Source of the DNA: Combretum micranthum
Lineage: Eukaryota > Streptophyta > Magnoliopsida > Myrtales > Combretaceae
NCBI GenBank assembly: GCA_024138025.1
Contig: JAMXBD010000424.1
Span: 558,001-622,000, forward strand
Length of the DNA: 64,000 nucleotides
Reading direction: 5' to 3'
In this document: positions 38,076 through 50,093 of the stretch, piece by piece
Layout: the number at the start of each line of letters is the position of its first letter
Position numbering within the stretch: the first letter of the stretch is position 1
Made by a program: the position numbers and the translations under genes
The notes under the pieces: model-generated
What the model saw: only the letters and a program-made list of their open reading frames with translations
What the model was told of the DNA's origin: nothing
Databases searched by the model: none

Positions 38076-39829
38076 ATCGTCTTCAGAGATACGATGAGTT
38101 ATACAATGGCTGGCTTACTAGTTCAAACAATTCCCAACAGATACACGGAGAGACCAAGATGATGCCATACGTTATTAATGCTTTCTTATGCATTATCCTC
38201 TTCGCTTACGGTTCTTAATTCCATGAGATTCATGGAGTGTATAGTGAAATACGGGAAATGATAATGATTAGAGTATTGCCTGAGTTATTGAGTTGAGCCA
38301 TTTAACTTGGTTGATTGTTTTCTCTTTGCCTATTGGGAAAGGGAACTTTATGGGTTTAGAATTATTGTGGGATATAGTGATGATTAGGTAGTATTTTGAC
38401 ATATCAGCACGACAGCATCCCATTGTTGGTGTATCTTTGACAATGGAGGAAATAGAGGACATTTTTATCTTACGGTTGGTTTGAGGATTCTTTTCGCTCA
38501 CGTTGTGTTATGAGGTATTTGTGTTTAGTAACAACCTTTGTGAAACCATGATGAGAGCTTTTCTGTTTGGTCTCTTTGTTTCTTGTGCTAGCTAATCTAG
38601 TTCCTCGGTTCATGACTTAGGATAGCAAGCGTGCCTTCGCGTTGAAATTTCATCTAGGCTAATATGTTTGAGGGCCTGCATTTATTTGTTCTCATGTTTG
38701 GTTTGTTAAAAATTTTACTTCAAAATAATATTTGTTTCTCATAACATGGAATAGATAAGCAAATTTTTTTCACCAGAGGAATCGCTATTCTTTAGGAAAA
38801 GGGTGTGTATATATATATTCCAAAGTCAATGCTGTTATAAAATAAAGGAACTGTCTTATCTTTTCCTTTTAGTCTTATTTATTTTATGGTCTATTATTTC
38901 ATCATATTTTAGTTAATTTAACATCATAATTTTATTGTTTTTAAATAAATGTCAGATACCGAACTCATAAATTAACCAAATACATACTATATAGATATGA
39001 TATAAATAGATTATAAATGCAGATTAAATAGATATATATATACATATATGATACAGATAATAATCCAACAATTTAAATAGAATGAATGAGCCAAATCTTA
39101 CTTTAGTTTAAGGAAAATGTGTTTTTGTGTAAGGATCCATTTTCGTCTTACAATCTAGACATGTAAATTTTCTCGTAAGATATGGAAAAAGAAAAGAATT
39201 TCAATTGCAAAGTCGATTTTGAACAAAGTAAAAACCAAATGGTCATGCATCTAGATTAGAGGATTGGAACAATAGTCCTAGAATATATAATGTTATCCCA
39301 ATTCTGATGGAAAAGTCCAACCCAGGGAAGATGTCAAAGTGTACGCTGATGGCTAGATATAAATACAATGTGCGCGCAAGTGCATCATGTTTTTTGGATG
39401 TAGTCTATGTAAGTTGTGGCGGAAAGTAAAGCTTTCTAGCCAGTGACCTTCGGCGGTGTTAAAAGGTGAGGTGAAGCTTACATGATCAACATATGTCACT
39501 GCATGGGGCTGTGCTCCTTTAATTTTCTATTCTGGCAAGTGGCAACTTCTTGTCCGTCTTTCAAAAAATATGTGCCTTTTGATGTTAGGTATAGCTGCCC
39601 ATTGATGCGCGCGCACACATTTATATTTTCCCCAGCTATCTCCTAGGGCAGGTTGTTTCATTGAAAGGTCAAATTTCGGTAGCAACTAGTGAGCGAGGTT
39701 AGTCAAGAAAATAAAATATTTATCTTGAATTTAAACTGGGGGCACGATATCTGAAATTTATCTTTTTTTTTTCTTTTTTTTTTAATTTTTAGATCTAAGT
39801 TTAGAGTTGTTAAATTTCATAAGTAGTCA
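38076..39829. other. 3' flank of the fucosyltransferase and intergenic DNA
   Basis: No gene is recognised. It includes the likely 3' untranslated region just after the stop and GCGCGC patches near 39,372 and 39,608. From about 38,700 it is ordinary AT-rich intergenic DNA. Confidence 0.4.
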
Positions 39830-40602
39830 TAGACATCAACATGAGCTTGGTTTGATCTCTTATACGGTCCATCCCAATTATAGGTATGACCCATCAAGAC
39901 CCACTAAGTTGCTGCTTGGGGCTGGTTCAAACCCTCCGACCCACCCACCCACTAGGTCAAGCTTGGTCACCAAAATATATAAAAAAAAAAGAAAAAAAAA
40001 CAAGTTTAAACTAATTTCATGTGATTAATAAAAATTAATTACCTATTCACAACATGTAATATATTATTGTTATTATCAACACAAGAAATAAATACATCTA
40101 AAAGTAATTCTAATTGATTCATATAAACTTCAAATTATAGACGAATCTTGTTTATTAACAATATGGAACTTACTTTTGCCTTTGTGGAACTTCGTTGTGT
40201 CTTAAATTTTGTAATCCCACATTATTAAGTTATACCATTAAGAGTGAATTTGTTTGTATATAAATGAATATTTACCTTGAACAAAGATACTTGCTCATAG
40301 ACCCAATTTTATTTAAGTTAAAACTTTATTATAGTTTATTTGAAATTAATTATTTAATTATATATATTTTTTATTTTTTCCTATTTTCAATTTTATATTT
40401 TAAAATAAAATTACTTTTTACATGTAAATAAAATTATTTTTTAAATGTGGATGGTTCAAATTTTTTTATATTTATTTTAGAAAAATATGGGTGGTTCAAT
40501 AGATTGTGAACCAGCAAGCGGCCTTTGGGCTACCTAAGGCTAGACCCTTGACTCGCGAGTTCGGACTAGTTCCAAGCTGAGTTTTTCTGATGGCGTTGTC
40601 TA
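39830..40602. mobile_element. hAT-type non-autonomous element, 0.77 kb
   Basis: The start TAGACATCAACATGAGCTTGG and the end CCAAGCTGAG...GTTGTCTA are inverted. The 8-bp flanks AGTAGTCA and GGTAGTGG agree at 5 of 8. The interior is AT-rich with GACCCACCCACC and GGTTCAATAG patches. The open frame at 39,807-40,028 runs over its end and is not a gene. Confidence 0.5.
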
Positions 40603-40672
40603 GGTAGTGGAACTTTCGCCTTTTAAGTTTATAATCTTATCTTTAATTATTATTTTATACTTATACTTTTTA

Positions 40673-40982
40673 GGGGAAAATACAAAATACCCCTAAACTT
40701 TAGGAGTAGCACGGATTGACTCCCTAAACTTTGAAAGCATGATTTTTGAGTCTCCTAAATTATAAATAATTTGCAAGTTTAGGATCTCATGTCCTTTTTC
40801 GTCACTTTAGTACAAATATTGTACACAAAAGTACACATAAAATAGTACAATTTTTGTACTTTTAATGTCCTAAACTTGCAAATTGTTAATAGTTCATGGG
40901 TTCAAAAACCACGCTTTTAAACTTTAACGGATCAATATGCACCATCCTTAAAATTTAGGAGGTGTTTTTGTATTTAACCCTA
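40673..40982. mobile_element. MITE, family M-A, copy 2
   Basis: Same family as 21,061-21,372. AAAATACAAAATACCCC...CTAAACTTTAGGAG at the left is inverted at the right (AAATTTAGGAGGTGTTTTTGTATTT). The core shares GTACACATAAAATAGTACAA. It lies 70 bp after the hAT-type element. Confidence 0.72.
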
Positions 40983-41253
40983 TTTTTATCCAATAAATAT
41001 TTACCATATCATTTTTATAACATGATGAAATAGTAAATCCGTAAGCAAAAGTTCGATTTAATATGATATTTAACAAATCCAAGTTTTAGGTTTTAATTTT
41101 TGACAAATAAAACTTTGATCGTGTATAACATTTAAAATACTAAAAGTTTAGGTAATTTCTTTGATGTTATCCTGTTTAAAATTTTAGGCAATTTCTTTGA
41201 GGTTACCTTCTTTAAAATTTAGCCTTTGTATCTGATATAATCATGGTGTCGGA

Positions 41254-41935
41254 TAGGGATGCAATCGGGGCAGGTCATTATAAGGTATCCGGCCTACTCG
41301 AACCATTAAAAAACCCTATAGGGTCGCGGGACGGGTTTGAAAAATTACATGTTGACCCAATAGAGTTTCGGATCGGGTTCGAGTCATTAAAAAAAACCCA
41401 ATAGGTAACTCGAGCCATTCATATTATAAATAATTTAAAAAATTGAGCTTGAAATTTAAAAAAATAAAACCCTACTAATTTTTGTCTTTAAGAATACTTG
41501 TTAATAAATTTAATTTAATTTTGTCTTTTTTTCTAATTTTTAATTTTATCTCTTAAAAAATTATTTTTACAATATTATTAATTTTTGTTGTTTAACAAAC
41601 AAAATATCTAGTTCAATGAGCTTATGAATTGGCGAGTGTGTTGTAACTAGTCTAACTCGGTTTAGATCATACCGAAGTCTAGCTGTCAGTCTACTATCCA
41701 ATAGTTTGTTGGAAGATGCAATTGAATTTAACTAAAAGTTGAAAAGGAGGAAAAAAAGAAATGAAGCAAGTTGCGGGGTGGGGTGGGTCAAGGTCAAAAC
41801 CCTGTAGAAGCGGGTTTGAGTCTTGAATATAAAACCCTATAGGATCATGGGTCGGGCTTGAGAAACTCTATTAGGAAGCAGGCCGGGTTCGAGTCTTATG
41901 TGACCCATCCTAAACTTGCCCCAATTGTATCCCTA
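41254..41935. mobile_element. hAT-type non-autonomous element, family M-C, copy 1
   Basis: It starts TAGGGATGCAATCGGGGCA and ends TTGCCCCAATTGTATCCCTA, near-perfect inverted repeats. It is flanked by GTGTCGGA and GTGCCGGG, an 8-bp duplication differing by two transitions. The interior has GGGTCGGG/CCCTATAGG motifs. A second copy sits at 47,193-47,863 inside the retrotransposon. Confidence 0.75.
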
Positions 41936-42682
41936 GTGCCGGGTGGTCGTCCTTTTCCTGTCGTCGTCGGTTCATCATGGTTTTTTCTCCCCAAATAACT
42001 CATCTCACTAGCTTTTCATGGCAACATACTAAACCAGGCGGTTGCGACACATCATCAGCACCAAAGCAGCCTCCTTTTTTTTTCCCCAAATGCTTTGAAA
42101 TATTACGAAATCTTCTGGTCTTTTGCACTATTATGCAGCATATTCACCATGATTTTAGCAGTAAACTACAAGTATCAGAGTTTTTGCATACCACTTTCAA
42201 ATGCTCAATCCTAAATAACATGATTAGGTAAGGTTTGAAATAAAATAAAATAAAATTATAATTTTTAGGAAATAAAATAGATATATGTTTAATTTAGTTG
42301 CACTAAAGTAATAATCTTAAGATATATTAAAGCAATTATATGATTGTATCCTTGTTCCAACCCATTGCTGGATTACTAGTTAGAATTTCATGGCTAGAAT
42401 ATGGAAATGTATAAGAAAAGGTTAAAATAATAGAATAGCTATCACTTTTAGCCTAAAAAGAAATTATAACTACTTATTTGGTAGAATAATATTTTACTTT
42501 CACAATCAGAAGGATTTCTGTAACCCCACAAGGATATGAATCGTTTGAACTCCTTTGTTGGTGTATGAACAATGTATATGAACAAAAAGAAGAAAAACAA
42601 AAACTTACCTAGGGTACGAGCTGACTATCGTACCTATTCTTAATAGAATACGAGTTAACATTATGTTATTGTAAATTTTTTA

Positions 42683-43252
42683 TAGGGCTATAAACGAGCC
42701 TAATTGTTTGTAAATTATTCGAGTACAGCTTGATTCAGGCTCGGTTTTGCTTGAACTCGATCAGTGAACTAGTCGAGTTTAAGCTCAAAGTAAAGCTCAT
42801 TTATCAAAATGAGCCGAGCTCAAGATTAGATTTAAGCTCGCAAGCTAACTCGTGAACATGTTTGTTAGTAGGCTCATTAACTAGCTCGTTAGTAGGCTCG
42901 CTAGCAGGATTGTGAGTTTTATATTTATGATATATAATATATAACTATATAATTAAAACAACAGAAAACTAATTTTTATTTAATGTTTATGTATATATAT
43001 ATTTATAACAACATTAATATATATTTTTTTAGTTTTGAAAAATGGAAAATAGGTAATAGTCCATGTTGATATTAAAGTATAGGCTTAGGTTAGATAAAAG
43101 GTCCAACCAGGCTTGAGCTTGATTCGTAAATGAGCTAAGCTCAAGCTTGAACCTAAACTTTAGGCTCTATAAAAGCTTGATTCGATAAATTCTAAATGAA
43201 TTGAGCCCGAGCCTTCAAAAGCTCAACATAGCTCGATTTGTTTGTAGCCTTA
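42683..43252. mobile_element. hAT-type MITE rich in GAGCTC motifs
   Basis: The start TAGGGCTATAAACGAGCC is inverted as GCTCGATTTGTTTGTAGCCTTA at the end. The interior has many GAGCTCAAG/CTTGAGCT repeats. No clear target duplication is left. Confidence 0.58.
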
Positions 43253-43376
43253 TTTCCATGTGTTATAATTTAGGCTTTGTATAAAGCAACTTACATAAAA
43301 CAACTTTTGCTCATCTGTTGGTGATTTTTTGGTAAACCATGTAATATGGTAAGAATCATATTTACTTCTTCATACA

Positions 43377-43860
43377 TGTTACGAATAGATTACAATGTGA
43401 AAGAAACAAGTCAAGATGTTTGGATGATTTTAATCATTACATGTAAATCAAATAACAGTTGTGACAGTTACAATTTGTATCATAATAACATAAATGAAAG
43501 GATATCTCTACTACATGTAACTAAAATGACATACTTACCCTAAAAAGATCTACTAGAAACATGTAATGATGAATCAAATTGTGTTTTATCTGTTACTACT
43601 ACATTTGGTGTCTCTTAAGAGATTCAAAGTTCCTAAGCAACTCAAATAGCTTGGGAAGTATTGCTGAAATCACTTAAATGGGCAAGATTAGTGAAACCCT
43701 AAAAGAGAGAAAGATAGTCACAAAACGAAAGAATACAAGACATGAGTTTACTTAGTTTAGAGAAGTAAAAGTGAGAAGTATAGAGTGACTAAGGTTCACA
43801 AGTAATAGATAGTTAAGTGTGGGTTGGGTTGTTACCCATAATTGAGCTCACTGCTTAACA
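43377..43860 (+). repeat. 5' LTR of the Ty3/gypsy element
   Basis: It aligns with 49,577-50,088: ACATGTAAATCAAATAA(C/T)AG, GATTCAAAGTTCC(T/C)AAGCAACTC, AGAGAAGTAAAAG and the end TTGAGCTCA..TTAACA are shared in order. The sequence after it, TTTTGTGCTCTCGC, is where a primer-binding site should be; I cannot assign the tRNA. Confidence 0.8.
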
Positions 43861-44159
43861 ATTTTGTGCTCTCGCTTGATCATCCATGGCATTGGAAACA
43901 AGAAATTTATATTCTTCCATGGCATTACATATGGATTCAATCATAAATTTGTTTTTGGCTATATAGCAACAATAAAAACAATTTGAGAAGTTTCTCAAAA
44001 TATTCTGAAAGAATAATCAACAAGAATAGAACAATTGGAGTAATAATGCATTTAAACTCAATCACAACAATCAAAACCAAATTCAGACGTTGAAAAGTCA
44101 TCATCGCATTCAAGAAGTGATAATCTTGTGAGAAATATGAAGCTAGAATTGATGAATTT

Positions 44160-44900
44160 TTCAAGAGATTGTGTCAAGAAGTGGATATTCATTACTCAAC
44201 AATTCTTCAATTTTTACAAAATTAAAAAATGAGAAGACTAACCATATCAACATTGACCATGGAGGGGGATGCATCAGAGTGGTTCCAATAGATACACATT
44301 AATAATCAGTTAGCAACATGGGAAGCTTTTTTGAAATCTTTGGAAGCAAGATTCAGACCTTCAAAGTATGATGATCCACAAGGGGCACTGTTCAAGATGA
44401 AACATAAAGGAACAGTGAGTCAATATCAAATAGCATTTGAGGCACTTTCGAATAAATAAAAAGCTTATCTGAATCTTTTTTACTAAGTAGTTTCATTTCT
44501 AGCTTGAAGTTGCATGTTAGACACAAGCTACAAATTATAGAACCAAATTCATTGATTCAAGCGATATCTTTAGTAAAGTTACATGAATGAAAATATAATG
44601 ATTGGTTCTCTTATAGTAATAAATTCGAGTCTACAACTATTACTAATTTCAAGCCACAATCTTTTTTAAAGACTTCATTTATAGTGCCTAATAATAATAA
44701 AATAATAATAATAATACAATGCCTAAGCTAGTAAAACATCAATTGAGAATCATAAATCAATCGTTGTAAGAAGATTATCAGTGAAGGAGATGTAATAGAG
44801 AAGGGAAGAAGGTCTTTGCTTTTTGTGTGATGAAAAGTTCAACAAAACTCACAAATGTAAGGCCAAATTTATGATTCTTTTATCAAACATCATTGATGAT
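44160..44900 (+). pseudogene. gag remnant (Retrotrans_gag and zinc knuckle)
   Basis: A gag-type phrase runs through EGDASEWFQ and WEAFLKSLEARFRPS to DPQGALFKMKHKGTVSQYQ, typical of Ty3/gypsy gag. It is followed by a knuckle-like stretch (CFLCDEKFNKTHKCK) near 44,815-44,870. Stops interrupt it, for example just after EWFQ. Capsid and nucleocapsid parts are in the usual order. Confidence 0.7.
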
Positions 44901-44999
44901 TTGCATGACTATATGGATGAAGTGGTAGAAGGTATACCTGAAGTGCAAGAAGATTAAGATAGTTATGCTATTAATTATCATGCTCTTTCTAGTGAAATG

Positions 45000-46860
45000 G
45001 TGCCTCAGACATTGAGATTTCAAGGCAAAGTTTGCAATACTATTTTAATGTTGGTCAACTGCGAAGGACACATAACTTCATTCAAAATAGAAGTCGAAAT
45101 ATTGGGTCTTCCTATTGCCCAAACTTCTATTTTTCATGTGATGATAGGAAATGGTTAGAAGTTGGAGTGTGGAGGCCAGTGTAGCGATATGGCCATTTCA
45201 ATTCAAGATTGCACATTTGTAGTCACAACTTATGTGTTACCAATTCAAGGGGCTGATGTGTTTTTTAGGGTGTAGTGGTTGAGAGAATTGATAGCAATCG
45301 TAATTGACTAAAATAAATTATGCATGACATTTGTTAATGAGGGTAAACAAGCAACATTGGTAAGGAATAAACATACTTTACAACCTATTTCTCATCATCA
45401 ATTAAGAAGAATGATTTAAGTGGATGTAGTGGCCTCTTTATTTCAAACAATGGTTCAGATGAATATTCATGAGGCATCGGATACTACCGACAACAGTGAT
45501 TTAGATTTGCTGTTGAGCAAATTCTCCAATCTTTTCAAAACACCATCATCATTACCGCTAAAAAGGTCTATCCAACACAATATTCATTTGAAATTAGGTG
45601 TCTCACCAAATAATAGAAAGCCATATAAATACCTACATTTTTAAAAGAGGGGAGATTGATAAGAAAGTTACAGAAATACTTAATCAAGGTACGATCCAAA
45701 ATAGTATAAGCCCTTTTTCTTCGCTTTTAGTTAAAAATAAGGTTGACTCTTGTCATTTTTGCATTGAATAAAGATCATTGAATAAAGTTACTATTAATGA
45801 TTAATTTCGTATACCCATCATTGATGAATTACTAGATGAATTGAGATATGCCATGACTTTTTCAAAGCTAGACCTTAGATCAAGCTATCTTCTAATTTCT
45901 ATGGGTGATGCAGATATTCACAAGATTGCTTTTAAAACTCATGAAGGCTACTATGAATTCTTATTGATGCCTTTTGGTCTAAGCAATGCTTCGACCGCTT
46001 TCCAATCATTTATAAATAGTATTTTCAAGCCACATTTGAGGAATTTTATTTTTTCTTTTAGGATGGTATATTAGTTTATAGTGGGACATTAGAGGCACAT
46101 GTTGCACATTTGACAATAGTATTTCAAATACTATCTAAAAATACTTTCTATTTGAAGAAGTCAAATTATGCTTTTAGTGTTAACTTTATTGAGTACTGGG
46201 GGCACATTGTATCTAATGGATTTGTTAGGCTAGAACCAACAAACATAGAGGCCTTTCACAATTGGCCAATACCTTCAACTTTGAAGCAACCCATAGCATT
46301 TTTTGGACTTTTAGGTATTATAGGCATTTCATTAAAAGGTGTGCTACTATTACTTCTCCTCCTATGGTTTTAGTTAAGAAGAACATATTTTATGGTAAGA
46401 TGAAGCTAAGAAAAATTTTAATGAGTTGAAATAGGCATTGTGTTCTGCAACAATATTGCAATTTCTAGACTTTCATAAGCAATTTGTTATTGAAATAGGT
46501 GCATTAGGTATTAGTATCGGTGTTGTCCTTTTGCAAGAGAAGAAACCAATTGCTTTTTTTTTTTTTCCCTTTTTTACCAAGAAGTTCCCATTTCACATGA
46601 TGAAAGCATCAATGAATATTCAGGAACTACATGTATTGGTGGAAGCTAAGAGGAAATGGAGACAATATTTGCTTGAGGCATATTCTGTCATTTAAACAAA
46701 CCATCGTAGCTTAAAGGAATTGTTGACACATGTGATTCAAACACCATACCAATAGAAATACTTAGTCATGTTGCTTGGTTATGGCTATAGTATATTGTTT
46801 ATAAAGCTAGACATGACAGTAAAGTAGTTGATGCATTGTCTAGGCAATAAGAGGCACATT
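45000..46860 (+). pseudogene. Protease-RT-RNase H remnant
   Basis: The protease region near 45,020-45,300 ends in VLPIQGADVFF, but the expected Asp-Ser-Gly active site reads Asn-Cys-Glu. RT at 45,640-46,370 shows [29 protein letters not shown] and [11 protein letters not shown]. At the catalytic loop a stop precedes DGILVYS where FxDDILVYS is normal, so one metal-binding Asp is lost. In RNase H (46,438 on) FVIEIGALGISIGVVL lacks the usual Asp. Several other stops and shifts occur. The polyprotein is dead. Confidence 0.75.
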
Positions 46861-47079
46861 TATTGGCAATATCTATGCCTCAAGTTGATTTGGTGTCTCA
46901 TTTGAAGCACGAATATGACTAGCTATCTAAATTTAGAATTGTTATTCAACAATTACAATCGGTTCATCCTTTGAAATGGAAGTTCAAGTGGATTAATGGT
47001 ATCTTATATAATAATAAACTTTTTTGGGTGCCTACTTCATGGATTATTCCCTTGTTGTTATCAAAGTTGCATGATTCTC

Positions 47080-48990
47080 TTATAGGTCATTTCGGTATTG
47101 ACAAGACCTATCATGACATTGCATGTTAATTTTTTTGAGAAGGGATGAAGAAAGCAATGGTTGAGTATCTTATCAATTGTATGATTTGTCAGTAGGGATG
47201 CATTTGGGCTCGGCTTGGGTCAGGTCTTTAGTTCTTATGGGGTCTCCAAAACCTAATCCTTAACCCTATAGGATTTTTTTATTGTTGTACCTAAAGTCGG
47301 TTAGGTCGACTTGCCTCCATTTGACCTAATTTGAATAATTTAAGCATATAATTAAAATAAAAATTAATCTAATCCCATCAATAAATAACAAAATCTAAGT
47401 CAAGCTATTGAAATAAAGAAGAATATCTCCAAGTAATATGCAAAAAAAGTTATTTTCCAAACAAAAAAATGAACATAATATATGTCAAAATTCAACTTTT
47501 ATACATAACATAATAAAAAAACATATAATGCACCATGCATATAAATATCAATTTATTAAATAAATACAAAATTATGAGTTGAGCTACAAAATTCATATCA
47601 CAATTAATATTAGTTAGCAGAGAGAGTGACAAAGATTCTAATTCTGTAGGGTTTATTTTGAATTTGAAATGAATTTTTATTATAAATTTTATTATATTTT
47701 AGCAAGTTGGGTTTTATATTCGGCCATAACTATGACTTGTGAGCTGAACCTAAACCACGTGTGTCGTAAAGAATTTTCTCAAATCAAACTCTGAACCTTA
47801 TAAGGTTTTTAACGAGGTCGGGTGGGTGAGGTGCTTCATAATGACCTGCTTAATTGCATCCTATTTGTCAGCAAGGTATAAGTACTCGACCAAAGCACCT
47901 TAGGGACTACTTAAAACATTGTCCATTCCAAACAAAGAGAGGATTTGTCTATGGATTTCATTACTTGTTTGCCTAAATCTCAAGGCAAGATAGTTATATT
48001 GGTGGTTGTGGATAAATTGTCTAAACAGTGTCATTTAGGCGCTTTGGATTCTCATTATAGGGCAACCAAGGCGGCGCAACTTTTTGTTGATATGGTAATT
48101 TGCTTACATGGCTTTCTAAAGTTAATTGTCTCTTATAAGGATTCTATTTTTTGAGTCATTTTTGGAAGAAATTATTTAAATTGAATGAGACCAAGTTGAC
48201 ATATCGTATGGCCTATCACCCTCAAACAGACGACTAAACTAAGGTGATAAATAGAATTATACAACAATATTTAAGGTGTTATGTAATAGATAAACCTAAT
48301 GATTGGGTGTCTCATTTAGCTTAGTTTGAGTTTTCATGTAGTTCCTCAATACACAAAGGTAGTCATTTGGATCCTTTTAAGCTAGTATATGGGCGACCAC
48401 CACCTCTTATACCTTTATATATTAAAGGCACAAGTAATATATAAGTCGCAGACTTAGATTTTTGTACTAAAAATGATAGTTTACAGGAATTGAAGACTAA
48501 TTTGTTGAACCCTCAAGTTAAGATGAAGAAGGCATTAGATCAACATAGAATTGAGATTTACTTTAACCATGGGGACCTTCAATTTGTGAAACTTCTTGCT
48601 TACAAACACCTTTCAGTTCATATGGTTCATTAATTTAAATTGGCAAAGAGTTTTATGGGCCTTTTATCATTACACGAAGGGTTGGTAACACTACGTATGA
48701 AGTGGAGTTGCCTTAAGGAGCTAAGATTCATAATATTTTTCTTGTCTCAACTTTCAAACAAGTTACAAGATAGTCCATTCCTACATTAGATTTGCTTAAG
48801 GAAGCCTACAACAGTCATTCAGTACTGCAACATGTAGCTATCATTGATACTAGATGGATTCTTAGACATGATGAATGGGTCTCTCAAATACTTGCTCAAT
48901 GGCAAGGACTACCTATAGAAGGTACTACTTCGGAGGATTTATTAGGGTTTGTTATTTCAAGGGATGAGACAATTATTATAGATAGATTAT
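47080..48990 (+). pseudogene. Integrase remnant, split by a hAT insertion
   Basis: The zinc-binding region (HDSLIGHFGIDKTYHDI, then NCMICQ) is cut at 47,192 by a DNA transposon and resumes at 47,872. The catalytic core follows: MDFITCLPKSQGK, VVVDKLSKQCHLGAL, KAAQLFVDMV and LHGFLKLIVSYKDSIF. The C-terminal part (48,700-48,990) has ILAQWQGLPIEGTTSEDL, resembling a chromodomain-type tail. Stops are scattered throughout. Confidence 0.75.
47193..47863. mobile_element. hAT-type element M-C, copy 2, inside integrase
   Basis: TAGGGATGCATTTGGGC at the start is inverted as TAATTGCATCCTA at the end. It is flanked by a perfect 8-bp duplication TTTGTCAG (47,185-47,192 and 47,864-47,871). Removing it and one repeat restores continuity of the integrase relic. 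Same family as 41,254-41,935. Confidence 0.85.
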
Positions 48991-49001
48991 AACATCATAG
49001 G

Positions 49002-49576
49002 TATAGTTGGGTATATGGAGCTGTGGCCCGTGGGCCGGCCTATTTGCCACTTTAAAAAAACAGGCTGTGACCAATTTTTTTCAACTAGTTTAAAAGTGGG
49101 CCAAATTGGCTCAACCTGTTTAACCCGCGGGCAAAAACAGGCTAGCCCATGATGGGTCAATTTGCTGGCTGAAACATTAAAAAACAAAAAAGAGGAAAAG
49201 TTTACGAACATGAATAATATAATAATATATTAGTAATTATTTATGATATGTTATGGAAGAAGATAGACTGACACATATGCTATAAGCATTATAACATTTT
49301 TTAAGTATATATTCATTGATTTAAATGTAATATGATATTTAATAAATCATATAAAAAACTTGTTTTTTATATATAAGTAATCAAAATAACAATAAATTAA
49401 TTGTTAATATATATAAAACCCAAAAAATACAAGTATTCTAATTTTCACATAAACTAACATGAAAAAATTAATTCATTTTAGCTTATGAGTTGGCTCATTT
49501 AGCTCATGGGCAAGACCTACAAATTTTAGCCCATTTAAAAGTGGGCCAAAATAGCTCGACCCAATGCACACCTCTA
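49002..49576. mobile_element. hAT-type element M-B, copy 2, inside the 3' LTR
   Basis: It starts TATAGTTGGGTATATGGAGC and ends GCACACCTCTA. The flanks ATCATAGG and GTCATAAA agree at 5 of 8, all differences being transitions. The interior matches 21,593-22,159 (ATGGAAGAAGATAGA, TTTTCACATAAACTAACAT). Confidence 0.72.
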
Positions 49577-49860
49577 GTCATAAAAACAAACCAAGATGGT
49601 TGGATGGTTGGATGGTTTTGTTTTAGAATAGCTACATGTAAATCAAATAATAGTTGTGATGGTTACACTTTGTAATAGAATAATAGAAATTAGAATGACA
49701 TCCCTAACTACACATATAACTAAAATAGTAGATTCACCCTGAAAAGATATGTTATAAATAAGTAATAATGAATGAGATTGACTTTTATCCTGTTACCACA
49801 AACAATAAGTGCCTCTTAAGATATTCAAAGTTCCCAAGCAACTCGAATAGTTTAGAAAGT

Positions 49861-49922
49861 ATAAAATCACATAAACAAGCAAGACAAGTAAATAAAATCA
49901 CATAAACAAGCAAGACAAGTAA
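49861..49922. repeat. Perfect 31-bp tandem duplication
   Basis: A 31-bp unit (ATAAAATCACATAAACAAGC...) occurs twice back to back with no mismatch. The 5' LTR has one diverged copy, so the duplication arose after insertion. Confidence 0.9.
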
Positions 49923-50093
49923 AACCCTAAGAGAAAGAAAGATAAACTCGAAAAGAAAGGAGAAGAGAGATGGGCTTACTGAGAGTAGAGAAGTAAAAGG
50001 AAGAAGTACAAAGTAACTATGGTTTCCAAGTAGTAGAGAGTTAAGTGTGTGTTAAGTTGTAGCACGTGATTGAGCTCATGACTTAACAATGCA

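Larger units (their letters stand above)
43377..50088 (+). mobile_element. Degenerate full-length Ty3/gypsy retrotransposon
   Basis: Two related LTRs (43,377-43,860 and about 48,972-50,088, the latter enlarged by an insertion) bracket gag, protease, RT, RNase H and integrase remains in gypsy order. The 5' LTR starts TGTTACGAATAG and both end in TTAACA. The flanks ATACA and ATGCA form a 4-of-5 target duplication. A purine-rich AAGGGATGAGA just before the 3' LTR could be the polypurine tract. A C-terminal ILAQWQGLP...TSEDL phrase in integrase resembles the chromodomain-type tail of chromoviruses (Reina-like, by inference). Stops and shifts occur in every domain and the LTRs differ clearly, so it is old and inactive. 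Confidence 0.82.
48972..50088 (+). repeat. 3' LTR of the Ty3/gypsy element, with insertion
   Basis: The LTR start (TAGATAGATTATAACATCA, matching GAATAGATTACAATG of the 5' LTR) is separated from the remainder (from 49,577) by a hAT-type element. The start position is approximate because the first bases have decayed. It has a private 31-bp tandem duplication. Confidence 0.65.
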
